Assembly: GCF_018138715.1 (NCBI RefSeq)
Contig: NZ_JAGSHX010000006.1
Span: 6,634,001 to 6,698,000, forward strand
Source: Streptomyces asiaticus
Lineage (GTDB): Bacteria > Actinomycetota > Actinomycetes > Streptomycetales > Streptomycetaceae
Direction of reading: 5' to 3'
DNA length: 64,000 nt
This document shows positions 1-8,539 of this stretch, piece after piece (the first letter of the stretch is position 1; every line of letters begins with the position of its first letter). The translations under genes were made by a program, and so were the position numbers. The notes under the pieces are model-generated. The model did no database searches, was not told the DNA's origin, and saw nothing but the letters and a program-made list of their open reading frames with translations.

Positions 1-222
1 CGGAGTGCGTCGCAACTCCGGGAACGAGGTGTTCATCAGATGGCCGGTGCGGTCCAGCCGGAAGCCGTCCACGGTCTCGGTGGTCATCCGTCCGCCCACG
101 TGGGGCGCGGCCTCGAGCACCGTGACGGCGACTCCCGCGCCGGTCAGCCGATGGGCCGCGGCCAGCCCCGCGAGCCCGGCGCCGACGATGACGACGTCCG
201 TGCGGTGCGCGCGCTTGAGCAC
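1..222 (-). CDS. FAD/NAD(P)-binding oxidoreductase, N-terminal fragment
   Basis: This is the first 74 codons of a flavoprotein whose remainder lies beyond the left edge. The translation opens with a dinucleotide-binding motif (VVIVGAGLAGLAAAHRL, about residues 8-24) followed by the VLEA and GGRM elements. These are typical of FAD-dependent amine oxidase or phytoene desaturase-like oxidoreductases that bind FAD in an N-terminal Rossmann fold. I place the start at a GTG because a GGGGAGGA Shine-Dalgarno lies just upstream, although the spacing is short (3-4 nt). The 256 bases upstream (223-478) hold no convincing gene. On the same strand a TACTGT hexamer near 328-333 could be a -10 element. The substrate cannot be inferred from this fragment. 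Confidence 0.8.
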   Translation of the reverse strand, partial: MLKRAHRTDVVIVGAGLAGLAAAHRLTGAGVAVTVLEAAPHVGGRMTTETVDGFRLDRTGHLMNTSFPELRRTP

Positions 223-478
223 GTGTCCTCCCCGAGGTCGGTGCGTCCGTCATGGGGGCTGCTGCCCCGACCGGCGGTCCGGATGCGTGGGTCCCGCGAG
301 ACGGCTCGGCGAGACGGTCTTGACAGTACGGACAAAAACGGCCGATGCCAGACGCGCATCGACCGGGCACGGGCGCACACCGGTCGCACACCAGTCGCAG
401 ACCGCCATCGAACGGTCCGCGACCGGGGAGGAGAGAGCGTGGGGGAGAGCGGGAGGGGGCGAGGAGCGCCCAACTCCC

Positions 479-1369
479 TTACCTGAGCGCCGCCTTGATC
501 GCGTCTTCCACATGCGGGCAGGCGAAGGTGAAGCCGGAGTCCAGGAGGCGGCGGGGGACGGCCCGGACGCTGCCGAGGACGTCCCCGGACATCTCGCCCA
601 GGGCGATCCGCAGCGCGGGCGCGGGCACCGAGAAGAGTGTGGGGCGGCCCAGCACCCGGCCCATGGCGGCCGTGATCTCGCGGTTGGTCACCGGCGTCGG
701 CGCGGTGAGGTTGACCGGCCCGGTGAGCTCGGGCGTGTCGAGGATGTGGCGCAGCGCGGCGACATGGTCCCGCAGCGCGATAAAGCTCCAGTACTGCCGG
801 CCGCTGCCCATCCGCCCGCCGAGCCCCAGCTTGAACAGGGGGAAGAGCTTCCCCCACGCCCCGCCCTCGGCGGAGACCACCAGACCGGTCCGGGCGAAGA
901 CCGTACGGACGCCCGCCTCCTGCGCCGCGGTCGCCGCCTCCTCCCAGTCCTGGCAGAGATCCGGAAGGAAACCGTGGCCGGGGGGCGCACTCTCATCGAC
1001 CGCGCGCTCCCCGGTGTCACCGTAGAACCCCACCGCGCTCCCGCTCACCAGCACCCGCGGCGGGGTGTCCAGCGAGGCGATCGCCTCGGCGATGGCGGCG
1101 GTGCCCAGCACCCGGCTGTCCCGGATCTCCTTCTTGTACGCGTCGGTCCAGCGCCGGTCGCCGACGCCCGCGCCCGCGAGATGGACCACGGCCGCACAGC
1201 CCATCAGCCCGGAGGTGTCCACCCACTGCCGCCGCGGGTCCCACTCCACCTCGTCCTCCGCACGCGACGGACGCCGCACCAGACGCACCACCTGGTGGCC
1301 GTCCTCGCGCAGCGAGCGGACGAGTGCCGTGCCGATGAGCCCGGAGGAACCGGTGACCGCGATACGCAT
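479..1369 (-). CDS. TIGR01777-family epimerase (SDR, YfcH/SulA-like)
   Basis: A 296-residue extended short-chain dehydrogenase. It begins MRIAVTGSSGLIGTALV, the TGxxGxxG NAD(P)-binding motif of the nucleotide-sugar epimerase superfamily, and carries the family features VHLAGAGV and VNLTAPTPVTNREI. The C-terminus resembles DUF1731, which is appended to this family. The start chosen is the ATG immediately before the Rossmann motif; upstream in-frame residues are Arg/Pro-rich and look non-coding. A possible -10 (CAGGAT) lies 6 nt before the ATG, so the transcript may be leaderless. It is divergent from the acetyltransferase gene with a 67-bp gap. Family members are widespread but the substrate is unknown. 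Confidence 0.88.
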   Translation of the reverse strand: MRIAVTGSSGLIGTALVRSLREDGHQVVRLVRRPSRAEDEVEWDPRRQWVDTSGLMGCAAVVHLAGAGVGDRRWTDAYKKEIRDSRVLGTAAIAEAIASLDTPPRVLVSGSAVGFYGDTGERAVDESAPPGHGFLPDLCQDWEEAATAAQEAGVRTVFARTGLVVSAEGGAWGKLFPLFKLGLGGRMGSGRQYWSFIALRDHVAALRHILDTPELTGPVNLTAPTPVTNREITAAMGRVLGRPTLFSVPAPALRIALGEMSGDVLGSVRAVPRRLLDSGFTFACPHVEDAIKAALR

Positions 1370-1436
1370 GGCCCCATCCTGCCCCCGATCACGGGAGGGA
1401 TGTCGGACAACGGGCGGGCGTGGCACAGTGATCCGC

Positions 1437-2003
1437 ATGCCCCAGCCCTACGACCTGCCCCAACCGGCCCAACCGGCCCAACCGGCCCAGCGGTCCCAAC
1501 CGTCCCAGCGGTCCGAGCTGATCATCCGGCCCGCCGTGCTCGACGACGACACGGCGCTGGCCGAGCTCGACCGCCGTACCTGGTCGCCCCTGCATGCCGT
1601 ACAGCCGAAGCCGCAGCCGCCGTACGACCCCTTCTTCACCCTCCACAACCGCGTCGAGCAGATCCTCGTGGCCGAGCTCGCCGGGTCTCCCGTCGGCTAC
1701 ATACGGCTCGTGCCGCCGACCCCGCTGGCCTGCAACGCCCATGTCCGCCAGATCCAGGGGCTCGCGGTGGACGAGCGGGTGCGGGGGCAGGGCGTGGCGC
1801 GGGCGCTGCTCGGCGCCGCGTACCAGGAGGCGCGGCGGCAGGGCGCGACCCGCATGACCCTGCGGGTACTGGGCCACAACACCCCCGCACGGCGGCTGTA
1901 CGCGTCGGAGGGGTTCGCGGTGGAGGGCGTGCTGCCGGGGGAGTTCCTGCTGGAGGGGGAGTACGTGGACGACGTGATGATGGGGCGCCCGCTGGACCGC
2001 TGA
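1437..2003 (+). CDS. GNAT family N-acetyltransferase
   Basis: A 188-residue GNAT protein. After a Gln/Pro repeat near the N-terminus (PAQPAQPAQ) the fold begins at LIIRPAVLDDDTALAEL. It has the acetyl-CoA-binding motif A (VRQIQGLAVDERVRGQGVARALL, with the R/QGxGxA-like pattern RGQGVA) and the NTPARRLYASEGF motif near the end. These residues establish an acetyl-CoA-dependent N-acyltransferase; the acceptor is unknown. I use the ATG. An in-frame GTG lies three codons upstream and there is no clear Shine-Dalgarno. A CACAGT hexamer 7 nt before the ATG fits a leaderless start. Confidence 0.85.
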   Translation: MPQPYDLPQPAQPAQPAQRSQPSQRSELIIRPAVLDDDTALAELDRRTWSPLHAVQPKPQPPYDPFFTLHNRVEQILVAELAGSPVGYIRLVPPTPLACNAHVRQIQGLAVDERVRGQGVARALLGAAYQEARRQGATRMTLRVLGHNTPARRLYASEGFAVEGVLPGEFLLEGEYVDDVMMGRPLDR

Positions 2004-2053
2004 GGCGCGAGCCCCGGGCAACCAGGCAGTCAGGCGGTCAGGCAGTCAGCCGG

Positions 2054-2572
2054 TCAGGCCCTGAAGCGCTCCCACAGCCGTGGATACCGCTCCGCCAGCA
2101 CCGCCTCGCTCTCGAAGTCGAGGGGCTCCCCGATCGGTTCCCGGGGCGTGGGCGGGAGCCCCAGCTCCGGCAGGGGCGCGCCGGTCAGCCGCTCGTACGC
2201 CTCGTCCGCCGCGTACCCCAGGTCCTCGCAGTCGCCGTCCACCTGCTCGTCGAAGTCCTCGAGCAGCTCGGCGAGCGCGTCCGGATCGTGCAGCGCGCCC
2301 TCGAAGATCTCCCGGCCCTGGCCGATCAGCCAGTAGCGGAACGCCTCGAAGGCGTCGTCGCTGACCCCGCCGAGCAGCACCCAGGCGGCGCCCCACACAT
2401 CCCAGCGGTACGCCCGGTCGGAGCGGGCCTCGAAGTGCCGGGCGAAGTCCAGCACCGCGTCGGGGTCGAGCCGTGACAGCTGCTCGACGAGCAGGTCGGA
2501 CTGGTCCTCGGGGTCGCCGTCCGCGGCCTCCCGAGCGCTGTCGACCAGCCCCCAGAACTCCGTCTCGTCCAT
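2054..2572 (-). CDS. DUF4240 domain-containing protein
   Basis: A 172-residue acidic, soluble protein starting MDETEFWGLVDSAREAA. It matches the DUF4240 pattern: an FWxLVD opening, then D-x-V-L-D-F-x-R-H-F, WGAAWVLLGG and FEAFRYWLIGQG. Family members are common in Streptomyces and have no known activity. Two consecutive ATG codons precede the conserved start; I use the second, and the first (3 nt upstream) is equally possible. It converges with the acetyltransferase gene, leaving about 50 bp. Confidence 0.75.
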   Translation of the reverse strand: MDETEFWGLVDSAREAADGDPEDQSDLLVEQLSRLDPDAVLDFARHFEARSDRAYRWDVWGAAWVLLGGVSDDAFEAFRYWLIGQGREIFEGALHDPDALAELLEDFDEQVDGDCEDLGYAADEAYERLTGAPLPELGLPPTPREPIGEPLDFESEAVLAERYPRLWERFRA

Positions 2573-2674
2573 CATCACGGGACCAGGATCGGCCCTCCCG
2601 CGCACCCCCGCACGCGGAACGTGCCGGATGCGACCGCCTCGTAATACCGGACAGCGGATGTCGGATTTCCCTGC

Positions 2675-2729
2675 GAAGGTCGACCCGTGGCCGACCCGTG
2701 GCCGACCCGTGGCCGACCCGGGTCGACCA
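2675..2729. repeat. Four-copy 11-bp tandem repeat flanked by GGTCGACC palindromes
   Basis: The unit CCGACCCGTGG is repeated in tandem between two copies of the palindrome GGTCGACC (about 2678-2685 and 2720-2727), directly ahead of the SDR gene. This may be a cis-regulatory cluster or slippage-generated sequence. Confidence 0.6.
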
Positions 2730-2771
2730 CGTCACCCAACACGGCACCCACACCGAGAGGACGTATTGGAC

Positions 2772-3692
2772 GTGAGCACACAGGGCGCACTGGCGGGACG
2801 GATCGCGCTCGTCGCGGGGGCGACGCGCGGCGCGGGCCGGGCGATGGCCGTCGAGCTGGGGGCGGCCGGGGCCACCGTCTACGCGACGGGGCGCACCACC
2901 CGGGATCGGATCAGCGAGGTGGGGCGGGCCACCGAGACCATCGAGGAGACGGCGGAGCTGATCACGGCCGCGGGCGGCACGGGCATCGCGGTGCCGACGG
3001 ACCACCTCGAGCCCGAGCAGGTCCGGGCGCTGGTCGAGCGGATCGACCGGGAGCAGGGCCGGCTGGACGTCCTGGTCAATGACGTATGGGGCGGTGAGGC
3101 GCTGATCGAGTTCGGCAAGAAGACCTGGGAGACGAATCTGGCGGGCGGGCTGCGGATGCTCCGGCTCGGCGTCGAGACCCACCTCATCACCAGCTACTAC
3201 GCGCTGCCGCTGCTGATCCGGCAGCCGGGCGGGCTGGTGGTCGAGGTGACCGACGGAAGCGAGGAGTTCAACCGGACGTACCGGCTGAACCTCTTCTACG
3301 ACCTCGCCAAGAACGCCCCGATCCGCACCGCCTTCGGGCTCGCGGAGGAGCTGAAGGAGTTCGACGGCACGGCGGTCAGCGTCTCGCCGGGCTTTCTGCG
3401 CTCCGAGCAGATGCTGGACCACTTCGGGGTGACGGAGGAGACCTGGCGGGACGCGGTGGAGAAGGAGCCGCACTTCGCCATCGCCGAGTCACCGCACTAC
3501 GTCGGGCGCGCGGTCGCCGCGCTCGCCGCCGACCCGGATCGGGCGCGGTGGAGCGGCAAGTCCGTCTTCAGCGGGGAGCTGGCCAAGGTCTACGGCTTCA
3601 CCGATCTGGACGGTTCGCGGCCGGACGCCTTCGGCTACTTCCGGGACGTCGTCTTCGGCGGTAAGGAGGGCACGGCGGCCGACTACCGGTAG
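2772..3692 (+). CDS. SDR family oxidoreductase
   Basis: A 306-residue classical-type short-chain dehydrogenase/reductase. The cofactor loop is GATRGAGRAMA near residue 17, and a YDLAK sequence supplies the YxxxK catalytic pair. The usual NNAG motif is replaced by NDVWGGE, and a longer than usual insert lies before the catalytic region. This points to an NAD(P)-dependent oxidoreductase of the divergent SDR group seen in actinomycetes. The start is uncertain. A GAGAGG Shine-Dalgarno at 2755-2760 sits 11 nt from the GTG used here and 5 nt from an in-frame TTG at 2766. The gene stands alone, converging on the WYL regulator. Confidence 0.85.
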   Translation: MSTQGALAGRIALVAGATRGAGRAMAVELGAAGATVYATGRTTRDRISEVGRATETIEETAELITAAGGTGIAVPTDHLEPEQVRALVERIDREQGRLDVLVNDVWGGEALIEFGKKTWETNLAGGLRMLRLGVETHLITSYYALPLLIRQPGGLVVEVTDGSEEFNRTYRLNLFYDLAKNAPIRTAFGLAEELKEFDGTAVSVSPGFLRSEQMLDHFGVTEETWRDAVEKEPHFAIAESPHYVGRAVAALAADPDRARWSGKSVFSGELAKVYGFTDLDGSRPDAFGYFRDVVFGGKEGTAADYR

Positions 3693-3718
3693 AACCGCGC
3701 GGTCACTGAACCGCGCGG

Positions 3719-4693
3719 TCACCGGTACAGCTCCGCCGTACGGCGAGCCGCCTCCGCGAAGAGCTCGCGCAGCTCCGGCGGCCCCAGCACCTCCGCGTCC
3801 GGGCCGAGCCCGAGCAGCTGGGCGAGTGCGACCTCGTACGACTCGACGGGCAGGGTGACGGTGAGCCGCCCCTGCCCGTCGGGCTCCCCGGCCTCGCGTG
3901 CCTCGCGTACGGCCTCCTCGGCCGCCACCCGGTCCGTGACATGCGGCAGCCGCCGGGCCCCGGCCGGGGTCAGCCGGACGACGGCCCGCTCCCGCAGGAT
4001 CGAGCGGGCGAACTGCTCGGCCCGCTCCTCCCAGAAGGCGGGCAGGTCGAACTCCTCGTCCCGGACGAAGCGGACCCCGGTCGGCTCCACGGCGGCGAAA
4101 CGATCCACCCGGTACACCCGGAAGCCGCCCTCCGCACGGGCCGCCAGGTACCAGACGCCCGCCTTGAGTACGAGCCCGTACGGTTCCAGCTCCCGCCGGA
4201 CCTCGGCGTCCCGGCGCCGGTAGCGGACGGCGATCCGCAGATCGTCCCAGACCGCGTCGGCGATGCCCGGCAGCAGCTCCGGCGCCTCCGGCTCCCGCCA
4301 CCAGCCCGGGGCGTCGAGGTGGAACCGCTGGGCCACCGTGTGGGAGGCGTCCCGCAGCTCCGGGAGCAGCGCGGCGGACACCTTCAGCCGGGCGGCGGAG
4401 GCGGCGTCCGCGAGCCCCATCTCGCGCAGCGCGGAGGGCACACCGGACAGGAACAGCGCCTCGGCCTCGGTCCGCCCGAGGCCGGTCAGCCGGGTGCGGT
4501 AGCCCCCGATGAGCCGGTAGCCCCCGGCCCGGCCCCGGTCCGCGTAGACCGGGATCCCCGCCTCGGACAGCGCGGCGGCGTCCCGCGTCACGGTGCGCTC
4601 GGAGACCTCCAGCTCCCGCGCCAGCTCGGCCCCCGTGATCGAGGGCCGAGCCTGGAGCAGAAGCACCATCTTGATGAGCCGGGCAGCGCGCAC
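3719..4693 (-). CDS. WYL-domain transcriptional regulator (HTH_11 type)
   Basis: A 324-residue DNA-binding protein. The N-terminal winged helix-turn-helix (RLIKMVLLLQARPSITGAEL through SERTVTRDAAALSEAG) is HTH_11. It is followed by a WYL domain around residues 140-220, including YGLVLKAGVWYLAARAEGGF and RVYRVDRF, and a C-terminal WCX extension. WYL domains are thought to sense ligands or nucleic acids. The GTG giving MRAARLIKM is chosen from family resemblance. There is no strong Shine-Dalgarno and a CATCAT hexamer precedes it by 6 nt, consistent with a leaderless mRNA. It converges with the SDR gene, with duplicated GAACCGCGCGGTCAC sequence between the two stops. The target is unknown. Confidence 0.88.
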   Translation of the reverse strand: MRAARLIKMVLLLQARPSITGAELARELEVSERTVTRDAAALSEAGIPVYADRGRAGGYRLIGGYRTRLTGLGRTEAEALFLSGVPSALREMGLADAASAARLKVSAALLPELRDASHTVAQRFHLDAPGWWREPEAPELLPGIADAVWDDLRIAVRYRRRDAEVRRELEPYGLVLKAGVWYLAARAEGGFRVYRVDRFAAVEPTGVRFVRDEEFDLPAFWEERAEQFARSILRERAVVRLTPAGARRLPHVTDRVAAEEAVREAREAGEPDGQGRLTVTLPVESYEVALAQLLGLGPDAEVLGPPELRELFAEAARRTAELYR

Positions 4694-4789
4694 GGCCCCA
4701 TGATGCCGTGCGCTCCGGACGAGCGCCGGACCATGGCGGGCGGCCCGTCGGCCGGATACCGCCGGGGAGCGGCGGCTCGGGCTACACGG

Positions 4790-5015
4790 GGTACCGGGCG
4801 GCTCTTTCCCCGCCCCGCCCCTTCCCGATACCAGGGGCTCCGCCCCTGGACCCCGGACGCCCTTCGGGCGTGTCCTCAATCGCCGGACGGGCTGAAATCA
4901 GCCCTCCGGCGCTTGAGGAGCGGGGTCTGGGGCGGAGCCCCCCACGCGGCGGAGCCGCATATCGTCAGGTGTCGGGAAGGGGCGGGGAGGGGAACAGCCC
5001 GCCGCAGGCGATCCC
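4790..5015. repeat. Dispersed GC-rich palindromic repeat, copy A
   Basis: This stretch (gap 4694-5030) has no gene. It carries CCCCGCCCCTTCCCG..CAGGGGCTCCGCCCCTGG on the left and the inverted counterpart GGGGCGGAGCCCC..GGGAAGGGGCGGGG on the right. Smaller hairpins (ACGCCCTTCGGGCGT, CGGCGGAGCCG) lie between. The whole can fold back on itself. Near-identical elements occur at about 14.8, 23.4-23.9, 28.9-29.06, 30.6, 41.7, 43.8 and 44.1 kb. It follows the 3' end of aceE on the minus strand and may also act as a terminator. Confidence 0.75.
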
Positions 5016-5030
5016 CGGCAACCGGCGGCG

Positions 5031-7706
5031 TCAGATGCCGTACCGCTCCGCGGCCTCCTTGGGGGCCGTGGCGCGGACCGCGCCTTGGCGGGCGAGGCGG
5101 GACAGCGCGGCCACCACGATGGCCGGGGCGTCCACGCCGAAGTGGCGGCGGGCGGCCTCGCGGGTGTCGGAGAGGCCGAAGCCGTCCGTGCCCAGGGAGT
5201 ACCAGTCCTGCTCGACCCACTGGCTGATCTGGTCGGGGACGGCACGCATCCAGTCGCTGACGGCGAGGACCGGGCCCGGTGCGCCTGCCAGGGCACGGGT
5301 GACGTACGGGACCCGGTCTTCGCCCTTGAGCTGCGCCGCGTCACAGGACAGGGCGTCGCGGCGCAGCTCGCTCCAGGAGGTGGCGGACCACACGTCGGCG
5401 GCCACGCCCCAGTCGTCGGCGAGGAGTTTCTGGGCCTCCAGCGCCCAGTGGACGGCGGTGCCGGAGGCGAGGAGCTGGAGGCGGGGGGAGTCCGCGGCCG
5501 GGGCCGTGGCCTCCTGGTAGCGGTACAGGCCCTTGAGGATGCCCTCCTCGACGCCTTCGCCCTCAGGGAGGGCCGGCTGGACCTTGGGCTCGTTGTAGAC
5601 CGTCAGGTAGTAGAAGACGTCCTCGGCCTCGGGGCCGTACATCCGCCGCAGACCCTCCCGCACGATCGCGCCCACCTCGTAGGCGAACGCCGGGTCGTAG
5701 GCGAGCGCCGCCGGGTTGGTGGAGGCGATCAGCGGGGAGTGGCCGTCGGCGTGCTGGAGGCCCTCGCCGGTCATCGTCGTACGGCCCGCCGTGGCGCCGA
5801 TGAGGAAGCCGCGGCCGAGCTGGTCGGCCAGCGCCCACATCTGGTCGGCGGTGCGCTGCCAGCCGAACATCGAGTAGAAGATGTAGAAGGGGATCATCGG
5901 CTCGCCGTGGGTCGCGTACGACGTCGCGGCGGCGGTGAAGTCGGCCATCGAACCGGCCTCGGTGATCCCCTCGTTGAGGATCTGACCGTTCGCGGCCTCC
6001 TTGTAGTACAGGAGCTGATCGCGGTCGACCGGGTCATAGGTCTGGCCGAGCGGGGAGTAGATCCCGGCGGTGGGGAAGAGCGACTCCATGCCGAAGGTCC
6101 GCGCCTCGTCCGGCACGATCGGCACCCAGCGCTTCCCGGTCTCCTTCTCCCGCATCAGGTCCTTGACCAGCCGGACGAAGGCCATGGTGGTGGCGATCTC
6201 CTGGCTGCCGGAGCCCTTGGCGAGCGCCTGGAACGGCTTCGCGGACGGTTCGGGCAGGGCCACCGGGTGCACCCGGCGGGCCGGGGCCGGGCCGCCGAGG
6301 GCCGCGCGGCGCTCCTGGAGGTAGCGGACCTCGGGGGAGTCGGGGCCGGGGTGGACGTACGGCACGAGGGCGTCGTCCAGCTTGCTGTCCGGGATGGGGA
6401 GTTCGAGGAGGTCCCGCATGGCGCGGAACTCCTTGCCCGTCAGCTTCTTCATCTGGTGGTTGGCGTTGCGCGACTCGAAGCCGGGGCCCAGCGTCCAGCC
6501 CTTGACGGTCTGGGCGAGCACGACGGTCGGGGCGCCCTTGTGCGCCATGGCCGCGCGGTACGCCGCGTACACCTTGCGGGGCTCATGGCCCGCGCGCGAG
6601 GTGTGGAAGCACTCGGTGAGCTTGGCGTCGGTGAGCCCCTGGGCGAGGCGGGCCAGCTCGGGCTCGGCGCCGAAGAAGTGCTCACGGATGTAGGCCGCGT
6701 CGCGGGTCGCGTACGTCTGGAACTGGCCGTCCGGGACCTCGCGCAGCCGGCGGACCAGCGCGCCCGAGGTGTCCAGCGCGAACAGCTCGTCCCAGGCGGA
6801 GCCCCACAGCGACTTGACCACGTTCCAGCCCGCCGCGCGGAACTGGGCCTCCAGCTCCTGCACGATCTTGAAGTTGGCCCGCACCGGGCCGTCGAGGCGC
6901 TGGAGGTTGCAGTTGATGACGAAGGTGAGGTTGTCCAGGCCCTCGCGCCCGGCCAGGGCGAGCGCGGCCGTCGACTCCGGCTCGTCCATCTCGCCGTCGC
7001 CGAGGAAGGCCCATACGTGGGAGTTCGCGGTGTCCTTGATGCCGCGCGCCGCGAGATAGCGGTTGAAGCGGGCCTGGTAGATCGCGGAGATCGGGCCGAG
7101 CCCCATCGAGACGGTGGGGAACTCCCACAGCCACGGCAGCCGGCGCGGATGCGGATAGGACGGCAGGCCGTCGCCGCCCGCCTCGCGGCGGAAGTGGTCC
7201 AGGTGGTGCTCGGTCAGCCGCCCGTCGAGGAAGGCGCGGGCGTAGATGCCGGGGGAGGCGTGGCCCTGGATGTAGAGCTGGTCGCCGGACCCGTCCGCCT
7301 CCTTGCCCCGGAAGAAGTGCTGGAAGCCCGTCTCGTAGAGCCAGGCGGCGGAGGCGAAGGTGGCGATGTGACCACCGAGGCCGTCACGGCTGCCGCGGGT
7401 GACCATCGCCGCCGCGTTCCACCGGTTCCAGGCGGTGATGCGGCGCTCCATGGCCTCGTCGCCCGGGAACGCGGGCTCGGCGGCGGTCGGAATGGTGTTG
7501 AGGTAGTCCGACTCCAGCAGGGGCGGCAGCGCGAGCCCGGCGCTCTCGGCGCGCTCCAGGGTGCGGCGCATGAGGTACGAGGCGCGGTGCGACCCGGCGG
7601 CCCGGGTGACGGCGTCCAGGGAGGCGCCCCATTCGGCGGTCTCCTCCGGGTCACGGTCGGGAAGCTGGTCGAGCGCACTCGGCTGCGTGCGTGCGAGATC
7701 GGTCAT
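5031..7706 (-). CDS. aceE: Pyruvate dehydrogenase E1 component, homodimeric type
   Basis: An 891-residue thiamine-diphosphate enzyme that decarboxylates pyruvate and acetylates the lipoyl group of E2. The length and single-chain form are those of the homodimeric AceE family. The ThDP/Mg motif [20 protein letters not shown] with downstream NCN (about residues 240-275) is clear. So are the family blocks [30 protein letters not shown] and [15 protein letters not shown] start at [14 protein letters not shown] lies 7 nt before this ATG with TTGATC 16 nt further upstream, indicating a leaderless promoter. The GntR regulator, E2 and E3 genes lie directly upstream on the same strand, so the pyruvate dehydrogenase set is grouped here. 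Streptomyces genomes often carry more than one aceE. Confidence 0.96.
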   Translation of the reverse strand: MTDLARTQPSALDQLPDRDPEETAEWGASLDAVTRAAGSHRASYLMRRTLERAESAGLALPPLLESDYLNTIPTAAEPAFPGDEAMERRITAWNRWNAAAMVTRGSRDGLGGHIATFASAAWLYETGFQHFFRGKEADGSGDQLYIQGHASPGIYARAFLDGRLTEHHLDHFRREAGGDGLPSYPHPRRLPWLWEFPTVSMGLGPISAIYQARFNRYLAARGIKDTANSHVWAFLGDGEMDEPESTAALALAGREGLDNLTFVINCNLQRLDGPVRANFKIVQELEAQFRAAGWNVVKSLWGSAWDELFALDTSGALVRRLREVPDGQFQTYATRDAAYIREHFFGAEPELARLAQGLTDAKLTECFHTSRAGHEPRKVYAAYRAAMAHKGAPTVVLAQTVKGWTLGPGFESRNANHQMKKLTGKEFRAMRDLLELPIPDSKLDDALVPYVHPGPDSPEVRYLQERRAALGGPAPARRVHPVALPEPSAKPFQALAKGSGSQEIATTMAFVRLVKDLMREKETGKRWVPIVPDEARTFGMESLFPTAGIYSPLGQTYDPVDRDQLLYYKEAANGQILNEGITEAGSMADFTAAATSYATHGEPMIPFYIFYSMFGWQRTADQMWALADQLGRGFLIGATAGRTTMTGEGLQHADGHSPLIASTNPAALAYDPAFAYEVGAIVREGLRRMYGPEAEDVFYYLTVYNEPKVQPALPEGEGVEEGILKGLYRYQEATAPAADSPRLQLLASGTAVHWALEAQKLLADDWGVAADVWSATSWSELRRDALSCDAAQLKGEDRVPYVTRALAGAPGPVLAVSDWMRAVPDQISQWVEQDWYSLGTDGFGLSDTREAARRHFGVDAPAIVVAALSRLARQGAVRATAPKEAAERYGI

Positions 7707-7713
7707 GGACGTA

Positions 7714-7741
7714 ACGGTAAGACTGATCGATGATCGATCAA
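7714..7741 (-). promoter_or_regulatory. aceE promoter with overlapping palindromic operator
   Basis: On the minus strand, TTGATC (7741-7736) and TACCGT (7719-7714) form a -35/-10 pair with a 16-nt spacer, and the aceE ATG lies 7 nt after the -10. The palindrome-rich sequence TGATCGATGATCGATCA (7724-7740) covers the -35 and most of the spacer. It is the natural candidate site for the adjacent GntR/FCD repressor; that assignment is inference. Confidence 0.65.
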
Positions 7742-7798
7742 AGTCCTGCCAAGGAAAAAGTGCTCCGTAAGCCGAAATTGGCATTCCGTGCCGCGAAA

Positions 7799-8422
7799 CT
7801 AGGCACGCGGTGCACAGCCGAGGACATGCTCCTTGACCAGTTCGCCGACCCTCGGGTCCCGCCGCTTGAAGGCGTCCACCACCGCCTGGTGCTCCTCGGC
7901 GTACGACTGCTGGACGGTGCCCAGCCAGCGGATCGACAGCGTCGTCCAGATCTCGATGCCCAGCGACTCCCAGGTGTGCAGCAGCACGCTGTTGCCCGAC
8001 GCCCGCACCAGCTCCCGGTGGAACGCCACGGTGTGCCGGACCTGCGCCTCCCCGTCGGCCGCGCGGTCCGCCTCGTACAGCGCCCGCACCTCGGGTTCCA
8101 GGGCGGAGGTGTCCTCGGCCAGCACGGCCGCGGCCAGCTCCGCCGCCATCTGCTCGAGCCCGGCCCGCACCGGATAGATCTCCTCCAGGTCGGCGGCGGT
8201 CAGATTCCGCACCCGGACGCCCTTGTTCGGCGCCGACTCGATCAGCCGCAGCGACTCCAGCTCCCGCAGCGCCTCCCGTACGGGCGTCTGGCTGACCTCC
8301 AGCTCCGTGGCGATCCGGCGCTCCACGATCCGCTCGCCCGGCTTCCAGCGGCCGCTGACGATGCCCTCCACGATGTGCTCGCGGATCTGCTCGCGCAGCG
8401 AGTGGACGACGGGCGCGGCCAT
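7799..8422 (-). CDS. GntR family transcriptional regulator, FCD (FadR/PdhR-like) subfamily
   Basis: A 207-residue regulator. The N-terminal winged helix is typical GntR ([47 protein letters not shown], about residues 9-60). The C-terminal all-helical FCD ligand-binding domain includes [16 protein letters not shown] and the [15 protein letters not shown] segment with likely metal-ligand residues. AAGGAG lies 7 nt before the ATG. It sits directly upstream of aceE on the same strand and next to the E2 gene, as PdhR does in enterobacteria, so control of pyruvate dehydrogenase genes by an organic acid is a reasonable inference. The ligand cannot be read from sequence. Confidence 0.9.
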   Translation of the reverse strand: MAAPVVHSLREQIREHIVEGIVSGRWKPGERIVERRIATELEVSQTPVREALRELESLRLIESAPNKGVRVRNLTAADLEEIYPVRAGLEQMAAELAAAVLAEDTSALEPEVRALYEADRAADGEAQVRHTVAFHRELVRASGNSVLLHTWESLGIEIWTTLSIRWLGTVQQSYAEEHQAVVDAFKRRDPRVGELVKEHVLGCAPRA

Positions 8423-8480
8423 GGGGGACTCCTTAGAAACAGCGGTGAACAGCTGCCATTATCCCGGCACTGCGGTAATG

Positions 8481-8519
8481 AAAACCGCGCCCCGCACGGG
8501 AAGCCCGTGCGGGGCGCGG
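8481..8519 (-). terminator. Rho-independent terminator of the E2 gene
   Basis: A perfect 16-bp stem (8485-8500 with 8504-8519) has a 3-nt loop and is followed on the minus strand by TTTT. It lies just after the E2 stop codon. Confidence 0.85.
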
Positions 8520-8539
8520 CAGGGAAACCGAGCAGAGGA

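Noticed and set aside
5..2476. 823-codon forward frame over the first genes
   Set aside because: Spans several real genes on both strands; Arg/Pro/Gly-rich with no recognisable domain.
5085..7733. Open frame of about 880 codons opposite aceE
   Set aside because: It mirrors a well-conserved gene on the other strand. High third-position GC creates long antisense frames; the translation is low-complexity (Gly/Arg/Val-rich) with no domain.
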